NCBI GenBank assembly: GCA_001769835.1
Contig: MEPR01000058.1
Location: 59,806 to 105,371 of the forward strand
Length of the DNA: 45,566 nucleotides
Direction: 5' to 3'
Source: Bdellovibrionales bacterium GWB1_55_8
GTDB taxonomy: Bacteria; Bdellovibrionota; UBA1018
Shown: positions 24,500-32,147 of the stretch, in pieces
Layout of the letters: each line of letters begins with the position of its first letter
Numbering within the stretch: the first letter of the stretch is position 1
Made by a program: the position numbers and the translations under genes
Notes under the pieces: generated by a model
Seen by the model: only the letters and a program-made list of their open reading frames with translations
Told to the model about the DNA's origin: nothing
The model's database searches: none

Positions 24500-25630
24500 A
24501 TGAAATTTTTCGCGACTACGCCAAAAGGGATGGAAGAGATCCTGGCCAAGGAACTCACCACCCTGGGCGCATCCGATGTAAAACCCATCCGTGCGGGAAC
24601 CGCCTTTGAAGGCCCGCTGGAGACCGCATACCGCGCGTGTCTCTGGTCCCGCACGGCAAGTCGCATACTCCTTCCGCTGAAGACTTTTCCGGCGCCTACG
24701 CCGGAAAAGCTTTATGGAGGAGTGAAATCGATTCGATGGTCGGATCACCTGCTGCCGAAAAACACGTTAGCGATCGATTTCTCGTCTTCACGTTCGGCGA
24801 TCACGCACACCCATTTTGGCGCTCTGAAGTGCAAAGATGCCATCGTCGACCAGCTGCGGAGCATTCATGGCAGCCGTCCATCGGTCGATCCGATATCCCC
24901 GGATCTTCGGGTCAATGTCTACCTTCATGAGGACCAGGCCACAGTGAGCATCGACCTGTCCGGAGATAGCCTGCATCGTCGCGGATATCGCGAGAAAGGT
25001 GCCATGGCCCCCCTGAAGGAGAACCTCGCCGCCGCGATCCTTCTTTACTGCGACTGGCCTGCTGACTTGCCCGCCCTTGTCGATCCGATGTGCGGCTCGG
25101 GGACACTGCCTATCGAAGCAGCCTTCATTGCCGCGAAGAAAGCGCCAGGGATCAAAAGAAGTCGCTTCGGCTTCACTGGCTGGCAACAACACGATCGCAC
25201 GCTTTGGGAACGCCTGCTGGAAGAGGGTCGGGATCTCGAGATTCGCGATAAAAAGAAACTTCCGGCGATTGTTGGATATGACAAAGACCCTCGTGCTGTT
25301 CGGGTCGCGCTCGAGAATGTGGAACGCGCCGGGTTTCGCGGCTCCATCCACATTGAAAAGCGCGAGTTCTCACAATGCGAGTCGATAGCGGAACGAGGGT
25401 TGATCGTCGTGAACCCCCCGTATGGCGAGCGCCTGGGCGAAGTGGAAGAGCTGAAGCCGCTGTACAAACAATTGGGCGACACCTTCAAACAGAAGTTCCG
25501 AGGTTGGAACGGCGCCGTGCTGACAGGCAGCCCGGATCTCATGAAGTCCATCGGCTTGCGTGCGTCTCGCAGAATCGTGCTTTTCAATGGCGCAATCGAA
25601 TGCCGCTTACTGAAATACGAACTCTACTGA
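24500..25630 (+). CDS. rlmL: THUMP-domain rRNA methyltransferase, RlmL/YcbY family
   Basis: RlmL makes N2-methylguanosine in 23S rRNA (G2445 in E. coli). The 376-residue protein has an N-terminal ferredoxin-like plus THUMP region (residues 1 to about 160, starting FFATTPKGMEEILAKEL), then a class I MTase with motif I DPMCGSGTLPIEAAFIA, motif II GYDKDPRAVRVALENVERAG and the catalytic NPPYGERLG. Only the RlmL-like half is present; the RlmK half of the enterobacterial fusion is absent, as in many bacteria. The 3' end overlaps the convergent elbB gene by seven bases. Confidence 0.88.
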   Translation: MKFFATTPKGMEEILAKELTTLGASDVKPIRAGTAFEGPLETAYRACLWSRTASRILLPLKTFPAPTPEKLYGGVKSIRWSDHLLPKNTLAIDFSSSRSAITHTHFGALKCKDAIVDQLRSIHGSRPSVDPISPDLRVNVYLHEDQATVSIDLSGDSLHRRGYREKGAMAPLKENLAAAILLYCDWPADLPALVDPMCGSGTLPIEAAFIAAKKAPGIKRSRFGFTGWQQHDRTLWERLLEEGRDLEIRDKKKLPAIVGYDKDPRAVRVALENVERAGFRGSIHIEKREFSQCESIAERGLIVVNPPYGERLGEVEELKPLYKQLGDTFKQKFRGWNGAVLTGSPDLMKSIGLRASRRIVLFNGAIECRLLKYELY

Positions 25631-26283
25631 ACCACCCGATCCACAAGCTTTCGGATACCCTCAAAGATGTGGTGAAGCGGCGCTTGCTCACACATGTACG
25701 CCGGCGTTGAGGCGATCTGATTTTGTTCGTCGAAGTGGCAAGAATCAGCGGCACAAACAACATGTCGATGCCCGAGCTTTTCGATCTCGACAGATGCCTC
25801 ACTTTTTTCGCCGACAGTCAGCTCCAGACCTTGTCCCCTGAACACAAGAGCCACAAGCGCGGGCGCGATGCAGACCGCACCGATTCTCTTTCGCTCTCTA
25901 TGCATCGCGAGAAGGACCTTCTCAATGTCCGCATGCACGGTTCCAGCTGCTCCGAGACTCGCAAAGCTGCAAAGATTCTTCGCGACGCCGTAGCCACCGG
26001 GAATGATCACCCCGTCGAAATCAGAGGAGTTTACAGCCAGGGAACTCAAAGGGAGTGCTTGACCGCGCGCGATTCTCGCGGACTCGACCAGCATGTTTCG
26101 CGATTCGCCGGAAACGCAATTGCCTGTCATAGAATTGACCACATCGAGCTGCGCCGCATCCGGCGCGTAGCATTGTACTTTGGCGCCAGCACGACTCAAG
26201 GCCCAGAGCACTGCGACAGATTCCCGAATTTCACTTCCATCCAAATATCCACTGCCGGAAAGGAGAACAGCGATTCGCTTCAT
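25624..26283 (-). CDS. elbB: ElbB-like glyoxalase (DJ-1/PfpI superfamily)
   Basis: ElbB belongs to the DJ-1/PfpI class I amidotransferase-like superfamily and has glyoxalase activity in E. coli. The 219-residue protein shows the family pattern: SGSGYLDGSEIRESVAVLWA at the N-terminus, NSMTG, ESARIARGQALPL, the IIPGGYGVAKNLCSFA loop and the nucleophile-elbow Cys in GAVCIAPALVAL. ATG 26283 gives the usual MKRIAVLLSG start; an ATG-like start 12 bases upstream is possible. It is convergent with rlmL and divergent from the next gene, with a 57-base gap. Confidence 0.9.
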   Translation of the reverse strand: MKRIAVLLSGSGYLDGSEIRESVAVLWALSRAGAKVQCYAPDAAQLDVVNSMTGNCVSGESRNMLVESARIARGQALPLSSLAVNSSDFDGVIIPGGYGVAKNLCSFASLGAAGTVHADIEKVLLAMHRERKRIGAVCIAPALVALVFRGQGLELTVGEKSEASVEIEKLGHRHVVCAADSCHFDEQNQIASTPAYMCEQAPLHHIFEGIRKLVDRVVQ

Positions 26284-26340
26284 GGGGCAAATCATATATC
26301 GACCTATCCCATGCTGGCAAATTCTGATAAATTTTGGGCC

Positions 26341-26919
26341 ATGAAAAGCGAGCGTGAAAACTCCCGAAGCGGCAAGGCAGACTCAGCAATCGACACGGAA
26401 TCGGAACGATTTCTTTCGCAGATCTCCGCGCTCGAGTTCGCACGAAGCAATCACATTCCCGGCGTCAGGACAGTACTGGTCGTGCTTTCGTCCGCTGGAA
26501 TGGTCTACGACCTTGAATCCATGCGACAGAAAGTTCTTTGGTCCTACCCTGATGCAACGGTTTTTTTCCAGACCACCGACGGGAAATCAGTGGGCGCGGC
26601 TTCGCCGCAACACGTGGATCTGCTCATAGACTTCACGGGCCGGGGGCAGCGCCAGCCCTTGCTGCACGCGAAGCGTTTGCGCCGGACCACTCGCGTGGCG
26701 GTCGGACGAAAAACAGGGTTTTTCCGGAAAAGACTGTATGATCGCCTGCTCGAGGAAAAACCGGCTGTCGGTACAGGAGATGCGATGGAGCACGAGCGTT
26801 CGGCGCAAAAGCAGGTGCTGGCACTCGCCGGAGTAGTTGTCAGCCAAAGCGGTGAAAGCGGCCCGGACCGCGGGCGCACGATACCTCGTGAACTTCCGCC
26901 AATGCAGCAGCTGGCTTAA
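26341..26919 (+). CDS. Conserved-looking protein, function unknown
   Basis: A 192-residue soluble protein with no signal peptide. The central part alternates hydrophobic strands and helices (VRTVLVVLSSAGMVYDLESM, then VDLLIDFTGRGQ), followed by a basic patch HAKRLRRTTRVAVGRKTGFF. The pattern loosely recalls the N-terminal fold of nucleotide-sugar transferases such as the heptosyltransferase family, but no diagnostic motif supports that. The C-terminal 50 residues are polar. ATG 26341 is chosen; ATG 26311 is possible. A TGATAAAT box lies 8-15 bases before ATG 26341 and could mean a leaderless transcript. It overlaps the convergent HPt-like gene by four bases. Confidence 0.6.
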   Translation: MKSERENSRSGKADSAIDTESERFLSQISALEFARSNHIPGVRTVLVVLSSAGMVYDLESMRQKVLWSYPDATVFFQTTDGKSVGAASPQHVDLLIDFTGRGQRQPLLHAKRLRRTTRVAVGRKTGFFRKRLYDRLLEEKPAVGTGDAMEHERSAQKQVLALAGVVVSQSGESGPDRGRTIPRELPPMQQLA

Positions 26920-27353
26920 TTTCGCCTGCCGAGAAGTTCGGAGAGTTCTTCCATGCTGATCACCGGACGCGCGCCCCCCATGGCTTCCAAAGTCGCCTCA
27001 AGGCGGCGTATCAGGATTTCGCGCTCTTCCGATGTCTGTTCCTCATGATTCTGCAGAAGGTATTTCACCGTCGTCAGCGCGTCCCAGAGCGCGCCCACGC
27101 ACTTGCGGAGCTGCGCGCGAGTTTCAGCCGTCTCGGCTTTAACGGCGATCTCTTCACCCAAGCCGGCGATTTTCGCGATCTCCGGCAATTCCAGTTGCAG
27201 CGCCGTCCCTCTGATCGCCAGCATGCGCTCAGAAAAGACCTTGAACAGGGCTCTCTCGCCCAGCAGATCTGACTCTATTTTCGCAAGCGTCTTTTCGGCT
27301 GTTTCAGCAAAACCGGAAAGCTCCTCGACGAACTCTTTGATCGTTTCGGCCAT
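26916..27353 (-). CDS. HPt-like helical protein lacking the phospho-His
   Basis: A 145-residue all-helical protein that begins two bases after the receiver gene ends. The segment SERMLAIRGTALQLELPEIA (41-60) resembles the phospho-acceptor helix of histidine phosphotransfer domains (consensus AHxLKGxA); the His position is Leu45 and the Lys is Arg48. If the likeness is real, it is a histidine-less HPt that could bind the neighbouring receiver without taking its phosphate. It could instead be an unrelated helical bundle. A putative C-terminal binding segment reads ISMEELSELLGRRN. ATG 27353 is chosen over TTG 27359. Confidence 0.6.
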   Translation of the reverse strand: MAETIKEFVEELSGFAETAEKTLAKIESDLLGERALFKVFSERMLAIRGTALQLELPEIAKIAGLGEEIAVKAETAETRAQLRKCVGALWDALTTVKYLLQNHEEQTSEEREILIRRLEATLEAMGGARPVISMEELSELLGRRN

Positions 27354-27355
27354 GA

Positions 27356-27751
27356 TCAAAGCACCTTCTTTCTCAGCAATACACCATAGACCTTGTCTTG
27401 GATCTGCGCGGTTGTCAGCGGTTTGAGAAGATAATCATCGACGCCCGCTTTGACTGCTTCAATGACCATTTCGCGTGTTCCCTCGGCCGTTACCATGATG
27501 AAGCCTATCGGTTTCAGCTTGTCCACCGAACGCACATGATGAAGCAGATCCATTCCGTTATTCACACCTTCCAGGTGCCAGTCACACAAGATCAGGTTGA
27601 ATTCCGCCTCATCAAGCGCCACTGCCGCCTTTCGAAAAGAATCGCACAAAGTCACCTTCGGAAGACCGAACGTCCTGAGCAGGGATTTGATCTGCACGCG
27701 CATCGCCTCTACGTCCTCGACGACGAGCACTTTCACCTCTCCAAGAATCAT
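27356..27751 (-). CDS. Single-domain CheY-like response regulator
   Basis: A 131-residue stand-alone receiver. All active-site residues are visible: acidic pair E12-D13, phospho-acceptor D57 in LILCDWHLEG, T88 in IMVTAEG and K110 in YLLKPLT. There is no output domain. It is followed by the HPt-like gene with a two-base gap and preceded by the PilO-like gene after 41 bases. No histidine kinase lies next to it. CheY-like output through protein binding is likely. Confidence 0.92.
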   Translation of the reverse strand: MILGEVKVLVVEDVEAMRVQIKSLLRTFGLPKVTLCDSFRKAAVALDEAEFNLILCDWHLEGVNNGMDLLHHVRSVDKLKPIGFIMVTAEGTREMVIEAVKAGVDDYLLKPLTTAQIQDKVYGVLLRKKVL

Positions 27752-27792
27752 AGAATTACATTATTACTCAGGAAGGGGGCGCGGGCAAATTT

Positions 27793-28536
27793 TCAATTCA
27801 CCGTCTTCGAAGCATAAAAACTGAGCCGAGCTGAATTCAGAAGTATCCGGGCGCGAATAGCGTAAAGGGGGGCGGCCCGCAGGCGAAGCTCGTCCGCCCG
27901 CCGGATCCATTCAGCCACCACCGGATCGCTCCTGGGAGGGGAATTCTCGAGAGCTCGGGGATCCGGGGGTATGATCTTGGGGAACTGGACCTGCCGGAAT
28001 CGAAACGTCCGGGCGCGAATACTCCAGGTATCCGCGCGGAGCATCTTCAATGAGGAGTCTTTAGTATCCACGAGCCTGAGCAGATCATCCGGAAGAGCCT
28101 CCAGCCATTTTTTGACGCCTTCCTCTTTACCGGATACTTTCATTTCGAACTCGAGGGTTTCTACCAGCTGCTCCTCACTGAATCGGAAGCGCGGCTTGTC
28201 CGAGCGTACAGAGCGCGGTACGGGCGCGCCCGAAGGCGATCGCTTGATAAGATCGAGCTTCAGAAATTGTATCCCCGCGGCCTTTGAGGAGTTCGCCAAT
28301 TGTCGCCTCAGGCCCGGCAGATCCGTTTTGAGCGGGATCCTGTCATACACTCGAAGGAACGCCATTTCCCGTTCCTGGCGACGCACGTCGGAACGTTCTG
28401 AGCGTTCATTTTTGATCAACATTTCAAATTCATCTGAAAGGTTTTGAAGCCGGAAGACGTATCTCCCGGATGGAGGAACCGGCTTCGGCACTGGAGCAGC
28501 TGCTGCAACGGATACGATCAGAAGCAAGGCAATCAT
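27793..28536 (-). CDS. Exported protein with PilO-like fold (tentative)
   Basis: A 247-residue protein with an N-terminal signal peptide or anchor (MIALLLIVSVAAAAPVP). A charged coiled-coil segment (about 30-70, ERSERSDVRRQEREMAFL) is followed by RIPLKTDLPGLRRQLANSSK and by LEFEMKVSGKEEGVKKWLEA, an order that recalls the PilO/GspM ferredoxin-like periplasmic domain. The match is by general pattern only. If true, this would be a pilus or secretion alignment protein away from any visible T4aP locus. ATG 28536 has GGAG six bases upstream. Confidence 0.55.
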   Translation of the reverse strand: MIALLLIVSVAAAAPVPKPVPPSGRYVFRLQNLSDEFEMLIKNERSERSDVRRQEREMAFLRVYDRIPLKTDLPGLRRQLANSSKAAGIQFLKLDLIKRSPSGAPVPRSVRSDKPRFRFSEEQLVETLEFEMKVSGKEEGVKKWLEALPDDLLRLVDTKDSSLKMLRADTWSIRARTFRFRQVQFPKIIPPDPRALENSPPRSDPVVAEWIRRADELRLRAAPLYAIRARILLNSARLSFYASKTVN

Positions 28537-28573
28537 GGTTATCTCCAACCCGACGCTCTCTCGGTGCGAGACC

Positions 28574-29821
28574 TTACCTGATTCCTTTTAATCTTTCCAC
28601 ACGGGTGGCGCGAGCATCACCGCGAAGATCCGCACCCACGAGAATGTCACCCCGCTCCAAGCTTGCGGCTGGATCCTCTTCGCCCTTTGCCCGGTATCTG
28701 GCGCGCCGTTTCCCTTCCTGGCCGCAAACGAAAAATTCCTGCTCCCGACCCTCAGGATGTGCCGGGCTCACCAGCCTATAACGCTGCCCGGCCAGACTCC
28801 CGCGAAGCTCCGGGAAAAGCTCCTCGGTTGTCTTTTTTGTCTTCGACACGACAAGGTAGCTGAACGGCAGGCTCTTGCGGTCCAGTTCGGACATTTTATC
28901 AATCACGCGGAAATAAGGGGGCCGCCACCAGCTCACATCTTCATGACACCAGTCTTGTTCCGAAGAAAGGGCGCCACATGCCTGATGGCCAAGGCAAGGC
29001 AGCAGGATCCGATACTGGTCCGATTTCCTTTTTTCGAAAACCGCTAGCAGCTCTTTCCGCAGTTCGAGCAACTTCCTCGATTGAGCGCGAAGAGCAGGCT
29101 CGACGAGGATCACCAGGCCGCCCTCCTCCAGATGACGGTCCCAGCCGTCCACGAGAGCGCGCGCGATATCGGACGGCGGGTCCAGGCATTCGTTCAGAAA
29201 ATAACTCATGACCCATAAGCTGAAACTCGGGGCAGTCCTTGGCAGGAAGCCGCGGCCTATCTCGACGGTGCGATGAAAATCGCGTACTCCCCAATTTCGC
29301 CCCTGGGACTCGAAATAGCTGCCGGCCCATTTTGCCCCGAGTTGCAGCATCGGACGGTCCTGCTCGATCAGCGCCCAATTGCCCTCAGCAGGCAGACCCA
29401 CCGGAGCGTGAGCTTCACCTGCGGCAATTCCGGACGCACCCGCCGCAGGGCCGGCTCCGAACTCGATTGCCCGAAAAGGCAGTTTAGCCGGCCAGCGATA
29501 ACCCAGACGGGACAACTCCGCCCAGACTGAAGCCACCCTGAACAGGTTGGAAGGCATGAAATACAGGAAATAAGCGAGCCTCAAGTGGGCTGGGTTGGAA
29601 CTCTCCTTCCAATACCGCTCAAGCCCGCTGCCTTGCTCCTGCTCCTCACGATTGAAGATACTCGATAATTTGGTGACGTGCGGGACGACAGACCGGGCAA
29701 GAAATCGCTCGGAAGTGATGGCAGCCGAGTCAGGAAGCAGGCCTTGAGCGATCAGGAAGTCGCTGATTTGGGTCTGAAATTCACCCTGAAAGGCATTCGA
29801 AAGAGTAAGAGGTACGCGCAC
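28574..29821 (-). CDS. Rsm22-family ribosome-associated methyltransferase-like protein
   Basis: Rsm22/METTL17 proteins act in small-subunit ribosome assembly in mitochondria and have bacterial relatives. The 415-residue protein has the N-terminal helical region (AYFLYFMPSNLFRVASVW), a Rossmann MTase-like core with AIEFGAGPAAGASGIAAG, and the C-terminal cysteine cluster CLGHQACG then DWCHED near residues 271-290, matching the Cys pattern of the family's Fe-S site. Further conserved parts are WWRPPYFRV and PFSYLVVSK. Start is GTG 29821 preceded by GGTGGG. It is divergent from the biotin-carboxylase-like gene. Confidence 0.85.
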   Translation of the reverse strand: MRVPLTLSNAFQGEFQTQISDFLIAQGLLPDSAAITSERFLARSVVPHVTKLSSIFNREEQEQGSGLERYWKESSNPAHLRLAYFLYFMPSNLFRVASVWAELSRLGYRWPAKLPFRAIEFGAGPAAGASGIAAGEAHAPVGLPAEGNWALIEQDRPMLQLGAKWAGSYFESQGRNWGVRDFHRTVEIGRGFLPRTAPSFSLWVMSYFLNECLDPPSDIARALVDGWDRHLEEGGLVILVEPALRAQSRKLLELRKELLAVFEKRKSDQYRILLPCLGHQACGALSSEQDWCHEDVSWWRPPYFRVIDKMSELDRKSLPFSYLVVSKTKKTTEELFPELRGSLAGQRYRLVSPAHPEGREQEFFVCGQEGKRRARYRAKGEEDPAASLERGDILVGADLRGDARATRVERLKGIR

Positions 29822-29878
29822 GCACCCACCAGATCAAACAGCGTGGCCTTTGTCCAGAGGCTGCGTTAACCTTTTTAT

Positions 29879-31792
29879 ATGGGCTCCAAGAGCGGCCATC
29901 TCGGCCGAAAGCGCGTTCTCGTATTCGGCACGGGCGCGACCGCAAAAACGGTCGGCGAACGTCTGCGAGCTGCCGGCTTTCATGTCGGCTTTGCGCCCGC
30001 CGCTAAACTCGGTGACCCAGGGTCACCTTCCGGTCTTCCGATGCTTCGAGCCTTGCTGAAGGAATTCTCGAAGGAAGAACCTGACGCTCATTGCTTCGTT
30101 CATCCGGCCACTCATCCCTGGAGCCTTCGACCCGAACTTCCTCTTCTTGGCACCGAAATCGGAATTGTGACTTTGGTGCCACCGGCTCCCGCAGTAGCCC
30201 TGTTCGCGAATCGCCTGAATCTTCTGGGGATGGCCGAAAAACTTGGAATCCCGAATCTCGTCTTGAGCTTTGATCCCTTTTACAGTCCGCGCGAACTTGA
30301 ACGTTTCATGATCGAGCGGAAACTCGGCTTTCCATTGGTCCTGAAATCCGTGCGCCCCGCAGGGCCTTTCGGCGTGCGTATATTGCAGGCCTCGGGCAAT
30401 GAACTCGAATCCGCTCTGGCGCTCTGGATGGAGCAGCTCCGCCGGCGATCCGGTGAACTCATGATTTATCCGGAACGCTATTTGGACGATGCCCGTCAGG
30501 TCACGATCCCATTCGCCCGCTTCTCAGACGGAACACTTCATATATTTCCGTTCGTCGATACGTCGCTTCAATCCCGAAATCACGAAATCGCCCAGTTCTG
30601 CCCTGCTCAAGGAATAGACCTGCACGTGGAAACATTATTGCGGGATTGGGTGAGCCGCCTCGCTCAGGAATCCAAATATGTGGGTGTCGGCTCATTCCAT
30701 TTCATGCTTCAGGGCCGGGGGGCCTTCCTGATTGACGGCAGGGCCCGCCTGGAAAGCGGGTTTCAGCTCTGGGAAAAGATCGATGGTTCCGATGCGATCG
30801 CCTGGCAGCTGGCCGCTGCCCGGTTTTCCACGCAGTTACCTTCCAGGAACCCTCATCCCGACTGGAAATGCGGAACGCTTCTGAGAATCCTCGCGGAAGA
30901 TCCGGTGCTGCAGCTCCCTCAACCCGGAGTCGTTCATGAATTGTCGGAAAAAAGAAACTGGAGTTTTCCCGGAGCCCAGGCCGAGCTTCACATGAATTAC
31001 TCGCCAGGCGAGCGTGTTTCCACAAGCGGGCCGGTGGTCGCGCAGCTTCTCGCAAGCGGGCAGAACATGAAACAGGCTGCCGCGATCGCGCTCGGGGTTC
31101 TGAACGAAATCTGGATTTCAGGCTCGTTGCAGACCAACGAGCGTTTTCTTTCAGAGCTTTTGTCCCATCCGTGGGTGCGCGAAGGCATATTCCACCGCGG
31201 CTTCGTTGATGAGGAATTTATTCCCGGAGTACGACCTGATCCGGAACTACTCGCTGTAATGGGATCGGCTCCGATGGTCCATCCGGAAGTATCAGCAGCC
31301 GAAAACGGTGCGACCGCAGGTCGGTGGGCGGCCGGGGATCAGTGGATACGCCCCAATCCGGGTGACATTCAATGGCTCCGGGGTCCCGAATCATTTGCAG
31401 CCTCCGGACTCCCGGGCGTATCGGGCGAGGTAAAAACGACAGGGGGCCAGCAGTACCGCCTCACTGCCTACCCTATCCTGCCTCTTCCCGCGGGGAAGTG
31501 GCAGGTGCGGCTCGGCTCCTGGTTCATGAGCGTTCGAAAGATAATCCGATCCACTCAACACCCGCAGGTGTTGGCGCTCGTTTCAGGACGGGTACATGCA
31601 ATACTTTTCCGCGAGGGCAGCGTCGTCCCCGCTCACGAGCCTTTTCTCATCGTGGAATCCCTGGGGTATCTTGTGCCGCATGCATCTCCACGCGACTTGA
31701 AGATTCATAAATGGAAAGCGGGGCCCGAGCAAGAAGTCTCCTCGGGCGAGCCGCTGGCGGAAGTAAGCTTCTCGACCGATACCGCGCGATGA
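29879..31792 (+). CDS. Degenerate biotin carboxylase-BCCP fusion (predicted pseudoenzyme)
   Basis: A 637-residue protein whose first 350 residues follow the biotin carboxylase (BC) fold: pre-ATP-grasp KRVLVFGTGATAKTVGERL, ATP-grasp FPLVLKS, and two segments that align without gaps to BC. Where E. coli BC has SMQRRHQK this protein has SLQSRNHE, so the bicarbonate-binding Lys is Glu. Where BC has EMNTRIQVEHP it has DGRARLESGFQ, so the catalytic Glu296 is Gly while Arg292 stays. The last 60 residues align to a biotinyl carrier domain, but EAMKM is ESLGY, so no lysine is available for biotin. Carboxylation therefore looks impossible; the fold may have a regulatory or new ligase role. No carboxyltransferase gene is near. 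The start has no ribosome site. Confidence 0.8.
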   Translation: MGSKSGHLGRKRVLVFGTGATAKTVGERLRAAGFHVGFAPAAKLGDPGSPSGLPMLRALLKEFSKEEPDAHCFVHPATHPWSLRPELPLLGTEIGIVTLVPPAPAVALFANRLNLLGMAEKLGIPNLVLSFDPFYSPRELERFMIERKLGFPLVLKSVRPAGPFGVRILQASGNELESALALWMEQLRRRSGELMIYPERYLDDARQVTIPFARFSDGTLHIFPFVDTSLQSRNHEIAQFCPAQGIDLHVETLLRDWVSRLAQESKYVGVGSFHFMLQGRGAFLIDGRARLESGFQLWEKIDGSDAIAWQLAAARFSTQLPSRNPHPDWKCGTLLRILAEDPVLQLPQPGVVHELSEKRNWSFPGAQAELHMNYSPGERVSTSGPVVAQLLASGQNMKQAAAIALGVLNEIWISGSLQTNERFLSELLSHPWVREGIFHRGFVDEEFIPGVRPDPELLAVMGSAPMVHPEVSAAENGATAGRWAAGDQWIRPNPGDIQWLRGPESFAASGLPGVSGEVKTTGGQQYRLTAYPILPLPAGKWQVRLGSWFMSVRKIIRSTQHPQVLALVSGRVHAILFREGSVVPAHEPFLIVESLGYLVPHASPRDLKIHKWKAGPEQEVSSGEPLAEVSFSTDTAR

Positions 31793-31833
31793 AGGCGCTG
31801 GGAGAATCCATTCTCTTAGGCTAATCTGTTTCT

Positions 31834-32142
31834 ATGCCAGCCTATTCGCGTCGGGTGGAGGTCCCTGGAAAATCCTCCGAAGAACTGTACCAGGTCGTCT
31901 CGAGCGATATCGATCGCATGTTGGCGAAAAGCTCCATCGGAAACTTCAAGATTGATCGCGATCCGGTTCGCAAGGAAGTACGAGTGAGCTCGTCCATGTT
32001 CAGCGCAACATTGCTTTGCCAGAACGGTGTTCTGTCGCTGGATGGAAAACTCAGCCTTTTGGCCGCGCCGTTCCGATCCAAGATCGACGAGGGGATTGAC
32101 CGCTGGCTCCAGCGGCATTTCCAAGGCATCAAAAAAGCCTGA
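31834..32142 (+). CDS. Polyhydroxyalkanoic acid system-type small protein
   Basis: A 102-residue cytoplasmic protein resembling the family named PHA granule-region or polyhydroxyalkanoic acid system protein. It starts with a VEVPGKSSEELYQVVSSDI pattern, followed by a beta-rich middle (KEVRVSSSMFSATLLCQ, then LSLDGKLSLL) and the amphipathic end KIDEGIDRWLQRHFQG. The fold is probably SRPBCC-like. It lies six bases before murJ and 41 bases after the biotin-carboxylase-like gene, so the three may be one transcript. No phaC or phasin gene is visible, and its link to PHA here is unproven. Confidence 0.7.
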   Translation: MPAYSRRVEVPGKSSEELYQVVSSDIDRMLAKSSIGNFKIDRDPVRKEVRVSSSMFSATLLCQNGVLSLDGKLSLLAAPFRSKIDEGIDRWLQRHFQGIKKA

Positions 32143-32147
32143 ACTTG

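Noticed and set aside
25723-26919. A 398-codon plus-strand frame covering the elbB region
   Set aside because: Its first 200 codons are antisense to elbB, which has clear family motifs; only the part from about 26341 looks like a real protein.
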